This document shows, in pieces, positions 37,586 through 46,622 of a DNA stretch of 64,000 nt. The translations under genes were made by a program, and so were the position numbers. The stretch covers positions 62,001 to 126,000 of the forward strand of contig NZ_JARUBN010000001.1 in the NCBI RefSeq assembly GCF_029626265.1, in the 5' to 3' direction. The notes under the pieces were generated by a model, which worked only from the letters and a program-made list of their open reading frames with translations, had not been told where the DNA came from and ran no database searches. The stretch is from Micromonospora sp. WMMD1102. Its GTDB lineage: Bacteria > Actinomycetota > Actinomycetes > Mycobacteriales > Micromonosporaceae. Numbering within the stretch: position 1 is the first letter of the stretch; every line of letters begins with the position of its first letter.

Positions 37586-37986
37586 CATCTACGCAGGATC
37601 TCGGTTGGCTGCTGGCCAACTTCGCCGATCGTGTACCCGGCGTCGCCCACGCGATCGCCGTCTCCGCGGACGGCCTGCTCCTGGCGTCGTCACGGGACCT
37701 TCCGCGTGACCGGGCGGATCAGCTCGCCGCGATCGCGTCCGGCCTGGTCAGCCTCACCCAGGGGGCGGCGCGCTGCTTCGAGGGTGGGGCGGTGCTGCAG
37801 ACGGTGGTCGAGATGGACAATGGGTTCCTGTTCCTGATGTCCATCTCGGACGGCTCGTCCTTCGCGGTCCTCGCCGCCCGCAGCTCTGACGTGGGTCAGG
37901 TGGGCTACGAGATGGCACTGCTCGTCGACCGGGTCGGTGACGCTCTGACGCCGCCGCCCCGGGCCGCCGCGGGGATGCTGAGCTAG
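37582..37986 (+). CDS. cvnB: Conservon roadblock/LC7 protein CvnB
   Basis: 134 residues. '[20 protein letters not shown]', '[20 protein letters not shown]', '[20 protein letters not shown]' and '[20 protein letters not shown]' match the roadblock/LC7 family. Such proteins bind small GTPases and could regulate CvnD. It is translationally coupled to cvnA. Confidence 0.9.
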   Translation: MTSTQDLGWLLANFADRVPGVAHAIAVSADGLLLASSRDLPRDRADQLAAIASGLVSLTQGAARCFEGGAVLQTVVEMDNGFLFLMSISDGSSFAVLAARSSDVGQVGYEMALLVDRVGDALTPPPRAAAGMLS

Positions 37987-38090
37987 AGGTGGTATCCGGC
38001 CGGTGCGGCTCGCCGGCCGGCGCGACGACAATGCAACAATGACGAACTCCAGGCGTTGAGTCTCGGGTACGACGTGAAAGGGGGTGGACG

Positions 38091-38474
38091 GTGATGATGG
38101 CCGAACGCGACGAGCCGACTGGCGCGCTGGTGAGGCCATATGCCGTTACCCGTGGTCGTACCCGGCCGAGGCTTGACATCGCCCTGGAGGCGCTCGTCGA
38201 GACGACGGTGCGCGGTCGGTCCGCCGGCAACGGCAATGGCGGCCAGGGCCGGGAGCATCAATACATCGCCGCGCTGTGTGATGGTCGGCTGCAGTCGCTC
38301 GCGGAGATCGCGGCGCGGATGCAGTTGCCGCTCGGAGTGGCTCGGGTCCTGATCGCCGACATGGCCGCTGACGGCCTGGTGGCGGTACACGAACCGACAA
38401 TCCTGGACGACTCAAACGACGCGGTGGGCACTGAACTGCTGGAGAGGGTGCTGAGTGGACTTCGCAGGCTCTGA
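38091..38474 (+). CDS. cvnC: Conservon DUF742 protein CvnC
   Basis: 127 residues; GTG 38091 with AAAGGGGG upstream. 'GALVRPYAVTRGRTRPRLDI' and the winged-helix-like end ('SLAEIAARMQLPLGVARVLI', 'DMAADGLVAVHEP') are DUF742. It lies between CvnB and CvnD as in other conservons. 104 bases separate it from cvnB; its end overlaps cvnD by 20 bases. Confidence 0.9.
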   Translation: MMMAERDEPTGALVRPYAVTRGRTRPRLDIALEALVETTVRGRSAGNGNGGQGREHQYIAALCDGRLQSLAEIAARMQLPLGVARVLIADMAADGLVAVHEPTILDDSNDAVGTELLERVLSGLRRL

Positions 38475-39063
38475 CATGTCGCACCGCCCAACGGCCGGGC
38501 GCGTGACATCGGCGAAGATCGTCATCGCCGGTGGCTTTGGCGTCGGCAAGACGACGCTGGTCGGTTCGGTCTCGGAAATCACGCCGCTGACCACCGAGGC
38601 GATCATGACGTCGGCTGGCGTAGGTGTCGACGACACCCGCCAGGTGCCGGGCAAGACGACCACCACGGTCGCCATGGACTTCGGTCGGATCTCGATCGAC
38701 CGGGACCTTATCCTCTACCTGTTCGGCACCCCGGGCCAGACGCGGTTCTGGTTCATGTGGGACGAACTGGTGCGGGGAGCGATCGGCGCGGTCGTCCTGG
38801 TGGACACCCGTCGGCTGGCCGACTGCTTCGCGGCCATCGACTTCTTCGAGCACCGGCGGCTGCCGTACCTCGTGGCGATCAACTGCTTCGACGGTATGCA
38901 GTACCACGACCCGCAGGACGTGCGGGACGCGCTGGCGATCTCGAACGAGGTGCCGGTCGTCGCGTGTGACGCCCGGAACCGGGAGTCGACCAAGCACGTA
39001 CTGATCTCGCTTGTCGAGTACGTGCTCACCATGCGGCGCTCGCGCGCCGTCGCCCCGGCCTGA
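38455..39063 (+). CDS. cvnD: Conservon GTPase CvnD
   Basis: 202 residues from GTG 38455. G1 is 'IAGGFGVGKTTLVGSVSEI', the switch region holds 'EAIMTSAGVGVDD', G3 is 'YLFGTPGQTRFWFMWDEL' and the G4 position reads NCFD rather than NKxD. It is a small Ras-like GTPase acting with CvnA-C at the membrane. The final ~20 residues are basic. Confidence 0.9.
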   Translation: MDFAGSDMSHRPTAGRVTSAKIVIAGGFGVGKTTLVGSVSEITPLTTEAIMTSAGVGVDDTRQVPGKTTTTVAMDFGRISIDRDLILYLFGTPGQTRFWFMWDELVRGAIGAVVLVDTRRLADCFAAIDFFEHRRLPYLVAINCFDGMQYHDPQDVRDALAISNEVPVVACDARNRESTKHVLISLVEYVLTMRRSRAVAPA

Positions 39064-39344
39064 CCGGCGCGAGCTAGCCGCCCCGTCGGGAGTGGCCCGG
39101 CCGTAGGCCGGTGCCGGCCCGCCCGACGAGGTCGCCAGGGCCCGCGCCGGCCGACGGCTGTTCGCCTTTCGGCGGCCGGCCGCGTCCCGGTGGTGACGGC
39201 GCGGAACGCGCCCTCCGCCACCTGCCGGCCCCGGCCAGCGCCGTCGCGGCCTGTCCACTGTGGCGTCACGATGGCGAGTGTGCACTGTGTGCCCAGGTGG
39301 CGGCGGAGGCCCGGTGGCCCTGGAGGGGATCTGGCCCGGCCGGT

Positions 39345-40559
39345 TCAGGAGACCCGGCTCCAGGAGCCGGAGACCACGGTGAAGACACCCAGCGAGTCCG
39401 GTTCCATCCCGCCGTGCCGGATCGGCGCGAACGAGTACGATCCGGCGATCCCCTCGGTGATCTGGTTGCCCAGATAGGCGCGCAGCCGACCCCGGTCGAC
39501 GCTCTTGCCGAGCCGGGCCGCGTTGACGATCAGTCGCAGCGCGTCGGACCCGTAGGGCGCGAAGCCGCTGAACGAGCCGTGCAGGTGGATGTAGCGGTAG
39601 GCGAATTCCCGCCGGTCCAGCCCGGCCGGGGTGGTGTTGGTCAGCGACGAGCTGTTCAGCGAGCCGGGATGCACCACGTACGCGCCCTCGACCGCGGACG
39701 CGTTCTCCGCCGAGAGGGTGTCCTCGGCGACCGCACCGGCGTCGAAGAAGATCCGGCCCCGGAATTTGCTCTGCCGCAGTGCCCTAGCCGCAGTGCCGGA
39801 GAACGGCGCGGTCCCCCAGACGATCACCGCCTCCGGATCGCGGTTGGTCACCTTCCGCACCGCCGGGCGGTAGTCGGCGTTCTCGGCGCGGGGCAGCCGG
39901 GCCACCTTGACGAGGTCGACGTCCACCGCCTTCAGGGCCGCTGTGAGGGCCCGTACGCCCGAATCGCCGTGCGGCCCAGGCGTCGCCACCAGACCGACCC
40001 GTTCGAAGCCCTGTGAGCTGATCAGCCGGGCCAGCGCCCGCGCCACGTCCCGGGCGTCCGGCGTGAGTTTGAAGATGTACGTCCGCTGCGCCAGCGGCAC
40101 GGTGAGGTTGTCGGCTGCGGCGAAGGAGACGAACGGCACCTGCTGCTGCTGCGCGATCGGGACGATCGCCAGGGACGTCTCGGCGAAGCAGCCGCCGATC
40201 AGCGCGTGCACGTTCTCCCGGGTGGCCAGTTCCGTCGCGTGCTGGGCGGCGAGCCGGGGCTCGCTGGCGTTGTCCCGGATCACCAGCCGGAGGTTGCGAC
40301 GCAGGTTGCCGACCGGCACGCCCTGCTCGTTGAACTTGTCAACGGTGATCTTCAGGGCCCGTTCCTGGAGTACGCCGAGGACCCGGCCGGGGCCGGTGAG
40401 TTCGAGGCTGGCGCCGACGACGAGTTCCCGGGAACCGGGCCCGGGCGGCCCGACCGGCCCCTCGTCGTTCGTTCCACAGGCGGCGAGCAGGCTGGTGGCG
40501 GTCGCCGCCAGCAGGCCTCGCCGGCTCAGGGTCCACGCCTCGACTGCCGGTCCGGCCAT
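39345..40559 (-). CDS. Branched-chain-type substrate-binding lipoprotein
   Basis: 404 residues from ATG 40559 with GGAGGGTGG upstream. A twin-Arg-like start ('TLSRRGLLAATATSLLAACG') ends in a clear lipobox (LAAC). The mature part has the Leu/Ile/Val-binding periplasmic fold: 'ELVVGASLELTGPGRVLGVL', 'ALIGGCFAETSLAIVPIAQQ', 'GFERVGLVATPGPHGDSG', 'FFDAGAVAEDTL'. No permease or ATPase lies near, so it may be a receptor rather than a transporter part, possibly feeding the conservon beside it (inference). Confidence 0.8.
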   Translation of the reverse strand: MAGPAVEAWTLSRRGLLAATATSLLAACGTNDEGPVGPPGPGSRELVVGASLELTGPGRVLGVLQERALKITVDKFNEQGVPVGNLRRNLRLVIRDNASEPRLAAQHATELATRENVHALIGGCFAETSLAIVPIAQQQQVPFVSFAAADNLTVPLAQRTYIFKLTPDARDVARALARLISSQGFERVGLVATPGPHGDSGVRALTAALKAVDVDLVKVARLPRAENADYRPAVRKVTNRDPEAVIVWGTAPFSGTAARALRQSKFRGRIFFDAGAVAEDTLSAENASAVEGAYVVHPGSLNSSSLTNTTPAGLDRREFAYRYIHLHGSFSGFAPYGSDALRLIVNAARLGKSVDRGRLRAYLGNQITEGIAGSYSFAPIRHGGMEPDSLGVFTVVSGSWSRVS

Positions 40560-40610
40560 CGTTGCCACCCTCCATGCGCTGGTCGTAGGTGTCGCCCACG
40601 GTCCCGGGGT

Positions 40611-40702
40611 ATGTTGGCTGCCCCTCCCCGGCACCGTCAACTCTGCACACTGTGGCGAGAAACACCAGGTCGACGTAGGGATGGGCCTGACTGGCCAGTC
40701 AG
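40611..40702 (-). promoter_or_regulatory. Promoter and palindrome upstream of the binding lipoprotein
   Basis: CTGACTGGCCAGTCAG (40687-40702) is a perfect 16-base palindrome about 130 bases upstream of the start. Downstream of it on the minus strand, TTGACG (40635-40640) and CAACAT (40611-40616) are 18 bases apart. The rest of 40560-40916 holds no gene. Confidence 0.5.
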
Positions 40703-40916
40703 TCGAGGGTTCCTGACCGGACAGACCGGCCGGCGCTGTCGAGCGGCCGGTGCGCGGACGCGGAGGGTGCCCGAGCGAGTACGCACAGCCCGGCCCGGGA
40801 ACCGCCGTCGCCAGCAGCCGTAGCGTCGGCCTGCGCAGACGTGGAAGACCCACACCAGCCGTCGGACGAGCACGGGCTTTGGTGTGGGTCCTCGATGTGC
40901 CGGCGGATCGGATCGG

Positions 40917-43223
40917 TCAGGAACGGTAGCTGGCGGAGCGGTACTCGTAGTCGCGGTTGTCGGCCCGCTCGTCCGGGTCCCGGCTGAAGTCCCAGCCTCC
41001 GGCGGCCTCCCGGCCCGGCCGGCCACCCACGGCGTAGCCGCCGATCTCCTGGCCGCGCCGCCAGCCCCGGAAGTACCCGGTGGTGTGCTCGGCGATCCTG
41101 GCCGCGTCGCGGACGATCCGCAGCGGGCGCTCGTCCCGCAGCGGCGAGCCGGGCACCAGGTTGGCCTGCGGCACCCGCTTGGGCAGCCCGGCGGTGGTCG
41201 AGGCGCCGACCGAGGGCCGGGCCGCCTGCTCGGCGGCCCGCCAACCGCTGTCGGCGGTCGACGACCACTCCACCTCGGCCTCTTCGGGGTGGCCGGTGAA
41301 CCAGGCGGACCGGGCCGCCGCGAAGATCAGCAGGTCGCCGTCGCCCTCGTCGGCTACCGGCGGCGCGCTCGGCTCGGCGGTGGCCCGGCGGGGCAGGCCC
41401 GAACCGGCCTGTGCCGTCGGCTCGTCCCGGTCCACCAGACGCAGCGGCGGATTGTCGGTGGGCAGCCCGTTGTGCAGGGTGCGGTCCGCCAGCGGCGGCG
41501 GCTCGACCAGGCGCAGCGTGGGCGGCTCCGGCGGCAGGTCGTCCGCCTGCCACGGCGGGGTGACCCGCCCGTCGGCGGGCGCCGCGCTGACCGGGGCGTC
41601 CCGCTGCTCGGACTGGCCGCCCGGGTAGGCCCGGTAGCCAGACCCGCCGGCCCGGTCGTCCTGCTCGTCACCCGGGTTCACCAGCGGCCAGTTCGCCCGG
41701 GAACCGGGCGGTGCCGGTGGCTCGGGCCGAGTCGCCGGCACCGAGACCGTCAGTCCGGCGGCGGAGATCGTGCCCGGACGCGCCGCGCTCTCCCCGTTGG
41801 TCTTCGGTCGGGGGGTGATCGGCGTCGGGCGCCGCTCGCTGCGGGCGCTGTTGATGGCGGCCGTGGTCAGGGTGGCCCGGAACGGCTCGCCGGCCTCGGC
41901 CGGCGGGATGGCCCCGCGCTGCGCCGGCATCGGAGTCATCCCCGGAGGCGGCGGCGGCGCCGAGACCGGCCGGTTCGCCAACGTGTCGGCATGGTAGGCC
42001 GGTGGCGCCGAGGAGGGCGGAGCCGTGCGCGGCTCGCGGGGCGGCCCGGAGACCGGCACGACGGGCATGGAGAGCGTGGCCGCCGGTGACAGCGGTGGCG
42101 CGGCGGAGGGAGTGACCGGCTGCGGCGCCATCGGCGGCGGTGCGACTGGCGCCGGCGCGACCGGCGGCGGTCCCATCGGCTGCGGGCGGGCGGGCGGGCT
42201 GCTCGCCGCCGGCTGGTGCCGGTTGCGCCGTCCCGAGCTGGGCAGCGGCTCCCGCGTCGGACCGGGCAGCCCGGCGCCGACCTGCGAGGCAGCCTCACCA
42301 GCGCTGCGCCGGCCGGCCCGACGGACCGGCTCCGGGGTGCTGACCCGGGCGGTGAGGGTGGCGACGAGGGCGTCACAGCCGGCGTCGCAGGCGCGTACCG
42401 CCGCGACGGCCTGGCGTACGGTCTCCGCCGCCGCTGAGGTGAGGGCCTTGTTGGCGGCCCCCCGCCGAGGTGTCTCCGCGATGGCGACCCGGAGCGCGGT
42501 GACCGCCTCGGTGATCACGTCGGCCTCGGCGACGCCGTCCGCGGCGAGGTGCGCGGCGATGGCGTCGGTGGCGACCGAGGTGTCCCGGCCGCGTGCGGCG
42601 GTGCCGCTGAGCATGCCCGGCTCGGGCAGGGCGTCGAGCACGGCCAGCGAAACCGGCTCGGCCGGGTCCGGATACGCCCGCAGCGCGGCCGGGTAGAGCT
42701 CGCGCAGCACCTCGCGCAGGGCCACGGCGGCGGCGTGCCGCCCGTTGGCGAGCGCGGCGTGCGCGGCGAGCACCGGCTTGAACCCGGCGAGTTCGCGCGG
42801 TGCCGGGAGGGTGGCCGCGGAGAGCGCACCGGCCTGCAACGCCCGGGCGAGCCCGACAGCCCGCCGCTCGGCCGGGGCGGAGTCCCGCTCCTCGGCCGAC
42901 TCGTCGTCGGCGAACCGTTCGGCGAAGTCGTCGACGGAGTCGTCGTCGGCGATGACCAGGGGACGTCCGGCCGCGCTGAGCAACGAGGTGACCATGTGGT
43001 CGTCGCTGTCCGCCGCGACAGCCGCGCCGCTCGGTCCGCTGCTCCGCTCGACGAGTACCGCGCCGAGCTGGGCGTAGCCAGCCGGGTCGTCGGTGATTTC
43101 GCAGACATGGAGCAGTCTGCCTGCGTCGTCGACCACCGCGGAGGTCAGCGTCGCGCCGGCCGAAGTCGGCCGGCCCGTCGTATCCGCAGAGGCCAGACCG
43201 CAGTACACCCGCACGAGCGCCAC
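40917..43223 (-). CDS. Conserved protein sharing the CvnA C-terminal tail (768 aa)
   Basis: GTG 43223 has GGAGGAGG upstream. Residues ~1-110 ('ALVRVYCGLASADTTG', 'AVVDDAGRLLHVCEITDDP') look like a small alpha/beta domain. A helical region (about 150-330) and a ~300-residue Pro-rich disordered part follow. The C-terminus has 'SAWFTGHPEEAEV', 'GWRAAEQAARPSVGASTT', 'AGLPKRVPQANLVPGS', and 'YFRGWRRGQEIGGYAVGG', closely matching the end of CvnA. The shared tail suggests a common partner. No kinase or transposase active site is visible. Function unknown. Confidence 0.7.
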   Translation of the reverse strand: MALVRVYCGLASADTTGRPTSAGATLTSAVVDDAGRLLHVCEITDDPAGYAQLGAVLVERSSGPSGAAVAADSDDHMVTSLLSAAGRPLVIADDDSVDDFAERFADDESAEERDSAPAERRAVGLARALQAGALSAATLPAPRELAGFKPVLAAHAALANGRHAAAVALREVLRELYPAALRAYPDPAEPVSLAVLDALPEPGMLSGTAARGRDTSVATDAIAAHLAADGVAEADVITEAVTALRVAIAETPRRGAANKALTSAAAETVRQAVAAVRACDAGCDALVATLTARVSTPEPVRRAGRRSAGEAASQVGAGLPGPTREPLPSSGRRNRHQPAASSPPARPQPMGPPPVAPAPVAPPPMAPQPVTPSAAPPLSPAATLSMPVVPVSGPPREPRTAPPSSAPPAYHADTLANRPVSAPPPPPGMTPMPAQRGAIPPAEAGEPFRATLTTAAINSARSERRPTPITPRPKTNGESAARPGTISAAGLTVSVPATRPEPPAPPGSRANWPLVNPGDEQDDRAGGSGYRAYPGGQSEQRDAPVSAAPADGRVTPPWQADDLPPEPPTLRLVEPPPLADRTLHNGLPTDNPPLRLVDRDEPTAQAGSGLPRRATAEPSAPPVADEGDGDLLIFAAARSAWFTGHPEEAEVEWSSTADSGWRAAEQAARPSVGASTTAGLPKRVPQANLVPGSPLRDERPLRIVRDAARIAEHTTGYFRGWRRGQEIGGYAVGGRPGREAAGGWDFSRDPDERADNRDYEYRSASYRS

Positions 43224-43285
43224 GGCGTCGTCCTCCTCCCGAGACACAAGTGGTGTGCCAAAGACTGATGCTCCCTGGTAAGGGG

Positions 43286-44260
43286 TCAGTCGCGCCAGTC
43301 CACGGCGGCAGAGATCTTGCCGATAATCGTGCGCCACCCGAGACTTGCGGTTTGTGCCCCGATTTTCTTGAGTCGCCGCCGACCACGGAATCCGCCGAGG
43401 CCGCCGGCAACGGTGGCCCGGAGTGCCTCGTCGAGGTCGTCCAGGCTGGAGCCGGAGGAAAGCATATCCAGTACGGCGGGGAGCCGGAGCGCGTAGGCCA
43501 GGTCACGAGCGACCTCGCCGGCCTCGATCAGCAGTGTCGAGTCCCAGACGTCGTGCCCGCCGCGCAGGTTCTCCACCACCAGGTCGAGCTCGTAGGAGTC
43601 CTCGTCGAGCGGGGCGACGTCGGCCGGCGTGATCCGCTCGACGAGCGTGTCCCAGGTGTCCAGATCGGCCAGGTCGTTCGGCGCGCCGGACCTGACGAAT
43701 GTGACGAGCGCCTCAGGACTCTTGAACAGCAGCAGCTTGCCCCGGTGGGTGAGGAACGCCGGCACCTCCTCGCCGTCCTCCTCCGCCTCGGCGGCGGCCG
43801 GCTCGCCGTCGGAGTCGTCGGCGTCGGTCTTGCCGTCCCGCTCCGCCTCCTCCTTGTCGGCCTCGGCGAACTGGTCGGCGACCTCCTCGTCGAGGATCAC
43901 GACCGTCTCGTCCTCGTCCTCCTCGTCGACCTCGGCCCGCCGGGACCGGCTGGCGAAGAGGTCGTCCTGCTCGCGGTCGGCGATGTCGGTCGGGGTCAGC
44001 TCGCTCGCCGGCCGGTACGCCCGCAGGGTGAAACCGGCACCCGACGGCAGGGCGATCTCGACCGGATCGATCCGGACCTCCTCCCAGAGCGACCGGTTCG
44101 GCGCGCCGGACGTCGCCGGGGCGTCCTCGGTGCCGGCGGTGTCGTCACTGGTTCCCGGGGAGTCGGCCTCGACCTGCCCGGGGTCGGCGACCCCGTCGCT
44201 TCCGGCGGACTCGTTGCCCGGCTCGTCGGTTTCGGGCCGGTGGGACGACTGGCGGGCCAC
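43286..44260 (-). CDS. Conserved acidic actinobacterial protein (324 aa)
   Basis: GTG 44260 with GGAGGTC five bases upstream. A disordered acidic start and an acidic middle (Glu/Asp-rich near residues 105-160) alternate with folded parts: 'LWEEVRIDPVEIALPSGAGF', 'PAFLTHRGKLLLFKSPEALV', 'DTWDTLVERITPADVAPLDE', 'SYELDLVVENLRGGHDVWDS'. It ends in a basic helix ('GGFRGRRRLKKIGAQTASLG'). It lies just upstream (same strand) of the 768-residue protein. It has no recognised domain. Confidence 0.65.
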   Translation of the reverse strand: MARQSSHRPETDEPGNESAGSDGVADPGQVEADSPGTSDDTAGTEDAPATSGAPNRSLWEEVRIDPVEIALPSGAGFTLRAYRPASELTPTDIADREQDDLFASRSRRAEVDEEDEDETVVILDEEVADQFAEADKEEAERDGKTDADDSDGEPAAAEAEEDGEEVPAFLTHRGKLLLFKSPEALVTFVRSGAPNDLADLDTWDTLVERITPADVAPLDEDSYELDLVVENLRGGHDVWDSTLLIEAGEVARDLAYALRLPAVLDMLSSGSSLDDLDEALRATVAGGLGGFRGRRRLKKIGAQTASLGWRTIIGKISAAVDWRD

Positions 44261-44414
44261 GCTGACCTCCGTGTGCGCTCGATATGGGCACCCGACCCGG
44301 CGAGGGTTGCCGGCGGATCGGTGACTCTGCGCACACACCCTAGTAGGCCGGCGGCGAACGTGGACGCCGGCACCCCGTTGGAGTTTGCCGCGCATATTAG
44401 TAGTCTTGCTACCT

Positions 44415-44756
44415 ATGAACGCCCAGGCGCTGCACGGCCATCTCGATGCGCTGCTGCTCGCGGTGCTGGAGCGGGGCGCGCTGCACGGGTACGCCATCAT
44501 CGAGGCACTCCGGGCCCGCAGCGGCGGCGTGCTCGACCTGCCCACCGGGACCATCTATCCGGCGCTGCGCCGGCTGGAGCGGGCCGGCTACGTCAGCAGC
44601 GCCTGGAGCACGGTCAACGGCCGGGAGCGCCGGACCTACGAGCTGACCGGTGCCGGGCAGCGTGCCCTGGTCGGCGAGCGGAGCAGCTGGCAGGAGTTCA
44701 GCTCGACGGTGGCCCGGTTCCTCGGCGGGCCGGAGACGCCCGGCGCACCCGCCTGA
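44415..44756 (+). CDS. PadR-family transcriptional regulator
   Basis: 113 residues from ATG 44415. 'LHGHLDALLLAVLERGALHG', 'YAIIEALRARSGGVLDLPTG', 'TIYPALRRLERAGYVSSAWS' and 'RRTYELTGAGQRALV' are a complete PadR winged helix. TATTAG at 44395-44400 may be the -10, giving a nearly leaderless message. It is convergent with cydC; it may regulate itself or the neighbouring genes. Confidence 0.9.
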   Translation: MNAQALHGHLDALLLAVLERGALHGYAIIEALRARSGGVLDLPTGTIYPALRRLERAGYVSSAWSTVNGRERRTYELTGAGQRALVGERSSWQEFSSTVARFLGGPETPGAPA

Positions 44757-44783
44757 GCGGCAATCCATCGACCCGTGCGGGCT

Positions 44784-46622
44784 TCAGGAGCGGATCGCCA
44801 GGTAGTCGCGTTCGGCGCCGGTCTGGCGCAGCCACTGGTCGCGGTACCAGCCCGGTCGGGCGGCGAGTTCGGCGTGGTCACCCCGGTCGGTGACGCGGCC
44901 ACCGTCGAGTACGACGATCTCGTCGTACCGGTCCAAATCGGACAGTCGGTGTGTGACGAGTACCACCGTGCGGTCCGGGCCGGCGTGCGCGGTCGCCGAG
45001 CCGAGCACCGCGTCCGCGGCGGCGGGGTCGAGACCCTCGGTCGGCTCGTCCAGCACCAGGACGCCGGCCGGGGCGGCGAGCAGGGCCCGGGCCAGCAGCA
45101 GCCGCTGGCGTTGCCCGCCGGAGAGCTGACCGCCGTCCTCGCCGACCAGCGTGTCCCAGCCGGCGGGCTGCCGGCGTACCCAGTCCAGCAGGCCGGCCGC
45201 CGCGGCGGCGCCGGCCAGGTCGTCGTCGGTGGCACCGGCCCGGCCGAGCAGCAGGTTCTCCCGGATGCTGGCGTGGAAGACGTGCGCGTCGGCGAGCAGC
45301 CCGCCGACGATCCGGGGCAGCCGGTCGACGGGCAGTTCGGCGAGGTCGACGCCGTCGAGTAGCACCCGCCCCCGGTCCGGCCGCACCATCCCGGTCAGTA
45401 CGCCGAGCAGGCTGCTCTTGCCGGCCCCGCTCGGCCCGACGACGGCGATCCGGGCGCCGGCCGGCAGGTCGAGGCTCACCCCGTCGAGCGCGGGCGGGCC
45501 GTGGCGGCGGTAGCGCAGGTCCACCCCGTCGACCCGGCAGTGCCACCGCCGGGCCGGGTAGCGGAGGTGTCGCGCCGCGTCGATCGGCTGTCGCGGGGTG
45601 TCGGCTGGCTGTCGCGACGCATCGGCTGGGACTGGGGCCGGGGTCGGGGCTGGGGCTGGGACTGGGGCTGGGGTCGGGGTCGGGGCGTCGCGGAGCAGGT
45701 CGGCGACCCGGGTCAGGCCGGTGCGCAGCCGGGTCCAGTGCCGTGCCGCGCCGACAAGTGCCAGGGCCGCCTCAACGGCGGCGAGCGTGCCGACCGCGAG
45801 GACCCCGACGAGTACGCCGGGCACCTCCGCCCGGAGCGCCACGGTCAGCACGGCGGCGCTGGTCGCACCGGCCACCAGTACCCCGAGCGCGTCCACCGCC
45901 CAGCCCACCGCCGCCGTCCGGCGTTCCAGCCCGGCCAGTTCGCGGGCCCGGGCGTCCGCCCGGTCCAGGGCCGCCCCGGTCGCGCCGAACGCGGCCAGGT
46001 CGGCGGCACCGGAGGTCAGGTCGACCGCATCCCCGGCGAGCGCGCCGCGCAACGGCGCCACCCGGGCGGCGGTACGCCGGGTGAGCAGCGCCGCCAGCAC
46101 CGGCAGGGCGACCCCGGCTAGCAGCAGTCCGCCGGCCAGGGCCAGCCCGGCGAGCGGCTCGACGGCGGCGGCACCCGCCACGGCGAGCAGACCGACGAGC
46201 GCGGCGGCCGCTCCGGGCACCAGTACCCGGAGCAGCAGGTCCTGCACCGCCTCGACGTCCGAGACCACCCGGCTGAGCAGGTCGGCGGAGCGCTGCGTGC
46301 CGGCGGTACGCCGGGCCGCCAGCGCGGCGAAGACGCTGGCCCGGACCTCGGTGACGACCCGCAGTGCCGCGTCGTGTCCGGCCAGCCGTTCGGTGTAGCG
46401 CAGCACGCCCCGGCCGATCGCCAGGGCGCGTACCGCGACGATCGCGACGGTGAGGGTGTCCAGCGGCGGCCGGCCTGCGGCGCTGATCAGCAGCCAGGTC
46501 GCGGTCGCCAGCAGGGCGAGCCCGGCGAGTTCGGTGCCGGCGGCGAGCAGGCCGGCGCCGAGCAGCCGACCGAGGTACGGGCGGGCCAGCCGCCAGACGG
46601 TCCGTTCGGGGCGCAGCCTCAC
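44784..46622 (-). CDS. cydC: CydC, thiol-reductant ABC exporter subunit
   Basis: 612 residues from GTG 46622, overlapping cydD by four bases. Six membrane stretches (residues ~20-290; 'WLLISAAGRPPLDTLTVAIV', 'VRALAIGRGVLRYTERLAGH') precede a Pro/Ala/Thr-rich linker (~325-365) and an ABC domain with 'VVGPSGAGKSSLLGVLTG', 'LSGGQRQRLLLARALLAA' and 'LVLDEPTEGLDPAAAD'. With CydD it exports cysteine or glutathione, needed for cytochrome bd. No cydAB lies in this window. Confidence 0.9.
   Translation of the reverse strand: MRLRPERTVWRLARPYLGRLLGAGLLAAGTELAGLALLATATWLLISAAGRPPLDTLTVAIVAVRALAIGRGVLRYTERLAGHDAALRVVTEVRASVFAALAARRTAGTQRSADLLSRVVSDVEAVQDLLLRVLVPGAAAALVGLLAVAGAAAVEPLAGLALAGGLLLAGVALPVLAALLTRRTAARVAPLRGALAGDAVDLTSGAADLAAFGATGAALDRADARARELAGLERRTAAVGWAVDALGVLVAGATSAAVLTVALRAEVPGVLVGVLAVGTLAAVEAALALVGAARHWTRLRTGLTRVADLLRDAPTPTPAPVPAPAPTPAPVPADASRQPADTPRQPIDAARHLRYPARRWHCRVDGVDLRYRRHGPPALDGVSLDLPAGARIAVVGPSGAGKSSLLGVLTGMVRPDRGRVLLDGVDLAELPVDRLPRIVGGLLADAHVFHASIRENLLLGRAGATDDDLAGAAAAAGLLDWVRRQPAGWDTLVGEDGGQLSGGQRQRLLLARALLAAPAGVLVLDEPTEGLDPAAADAVLGSATAHAGPDRTVVLVTHRLSDLDRYDEIVVLDGGRVTDRGDHAELAARPGWYRDQWLRQTGAERDYLAIRS

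Noticed and set aside
40917..43223. Transposase assignment for the 768-residue protein
   Set aside because: The N-terminal strands faintly recall an RNase H fold, but no acidic catalytic triad or terminal repeats are visible, and the C-terminus matches CvnA.
44398..44414. BlaI-type operator in front of the padR gene
   Set aside because: TAGTAG-N5-CTACCT has the wrong orientation and two mismatches; a PadR site is as likely.
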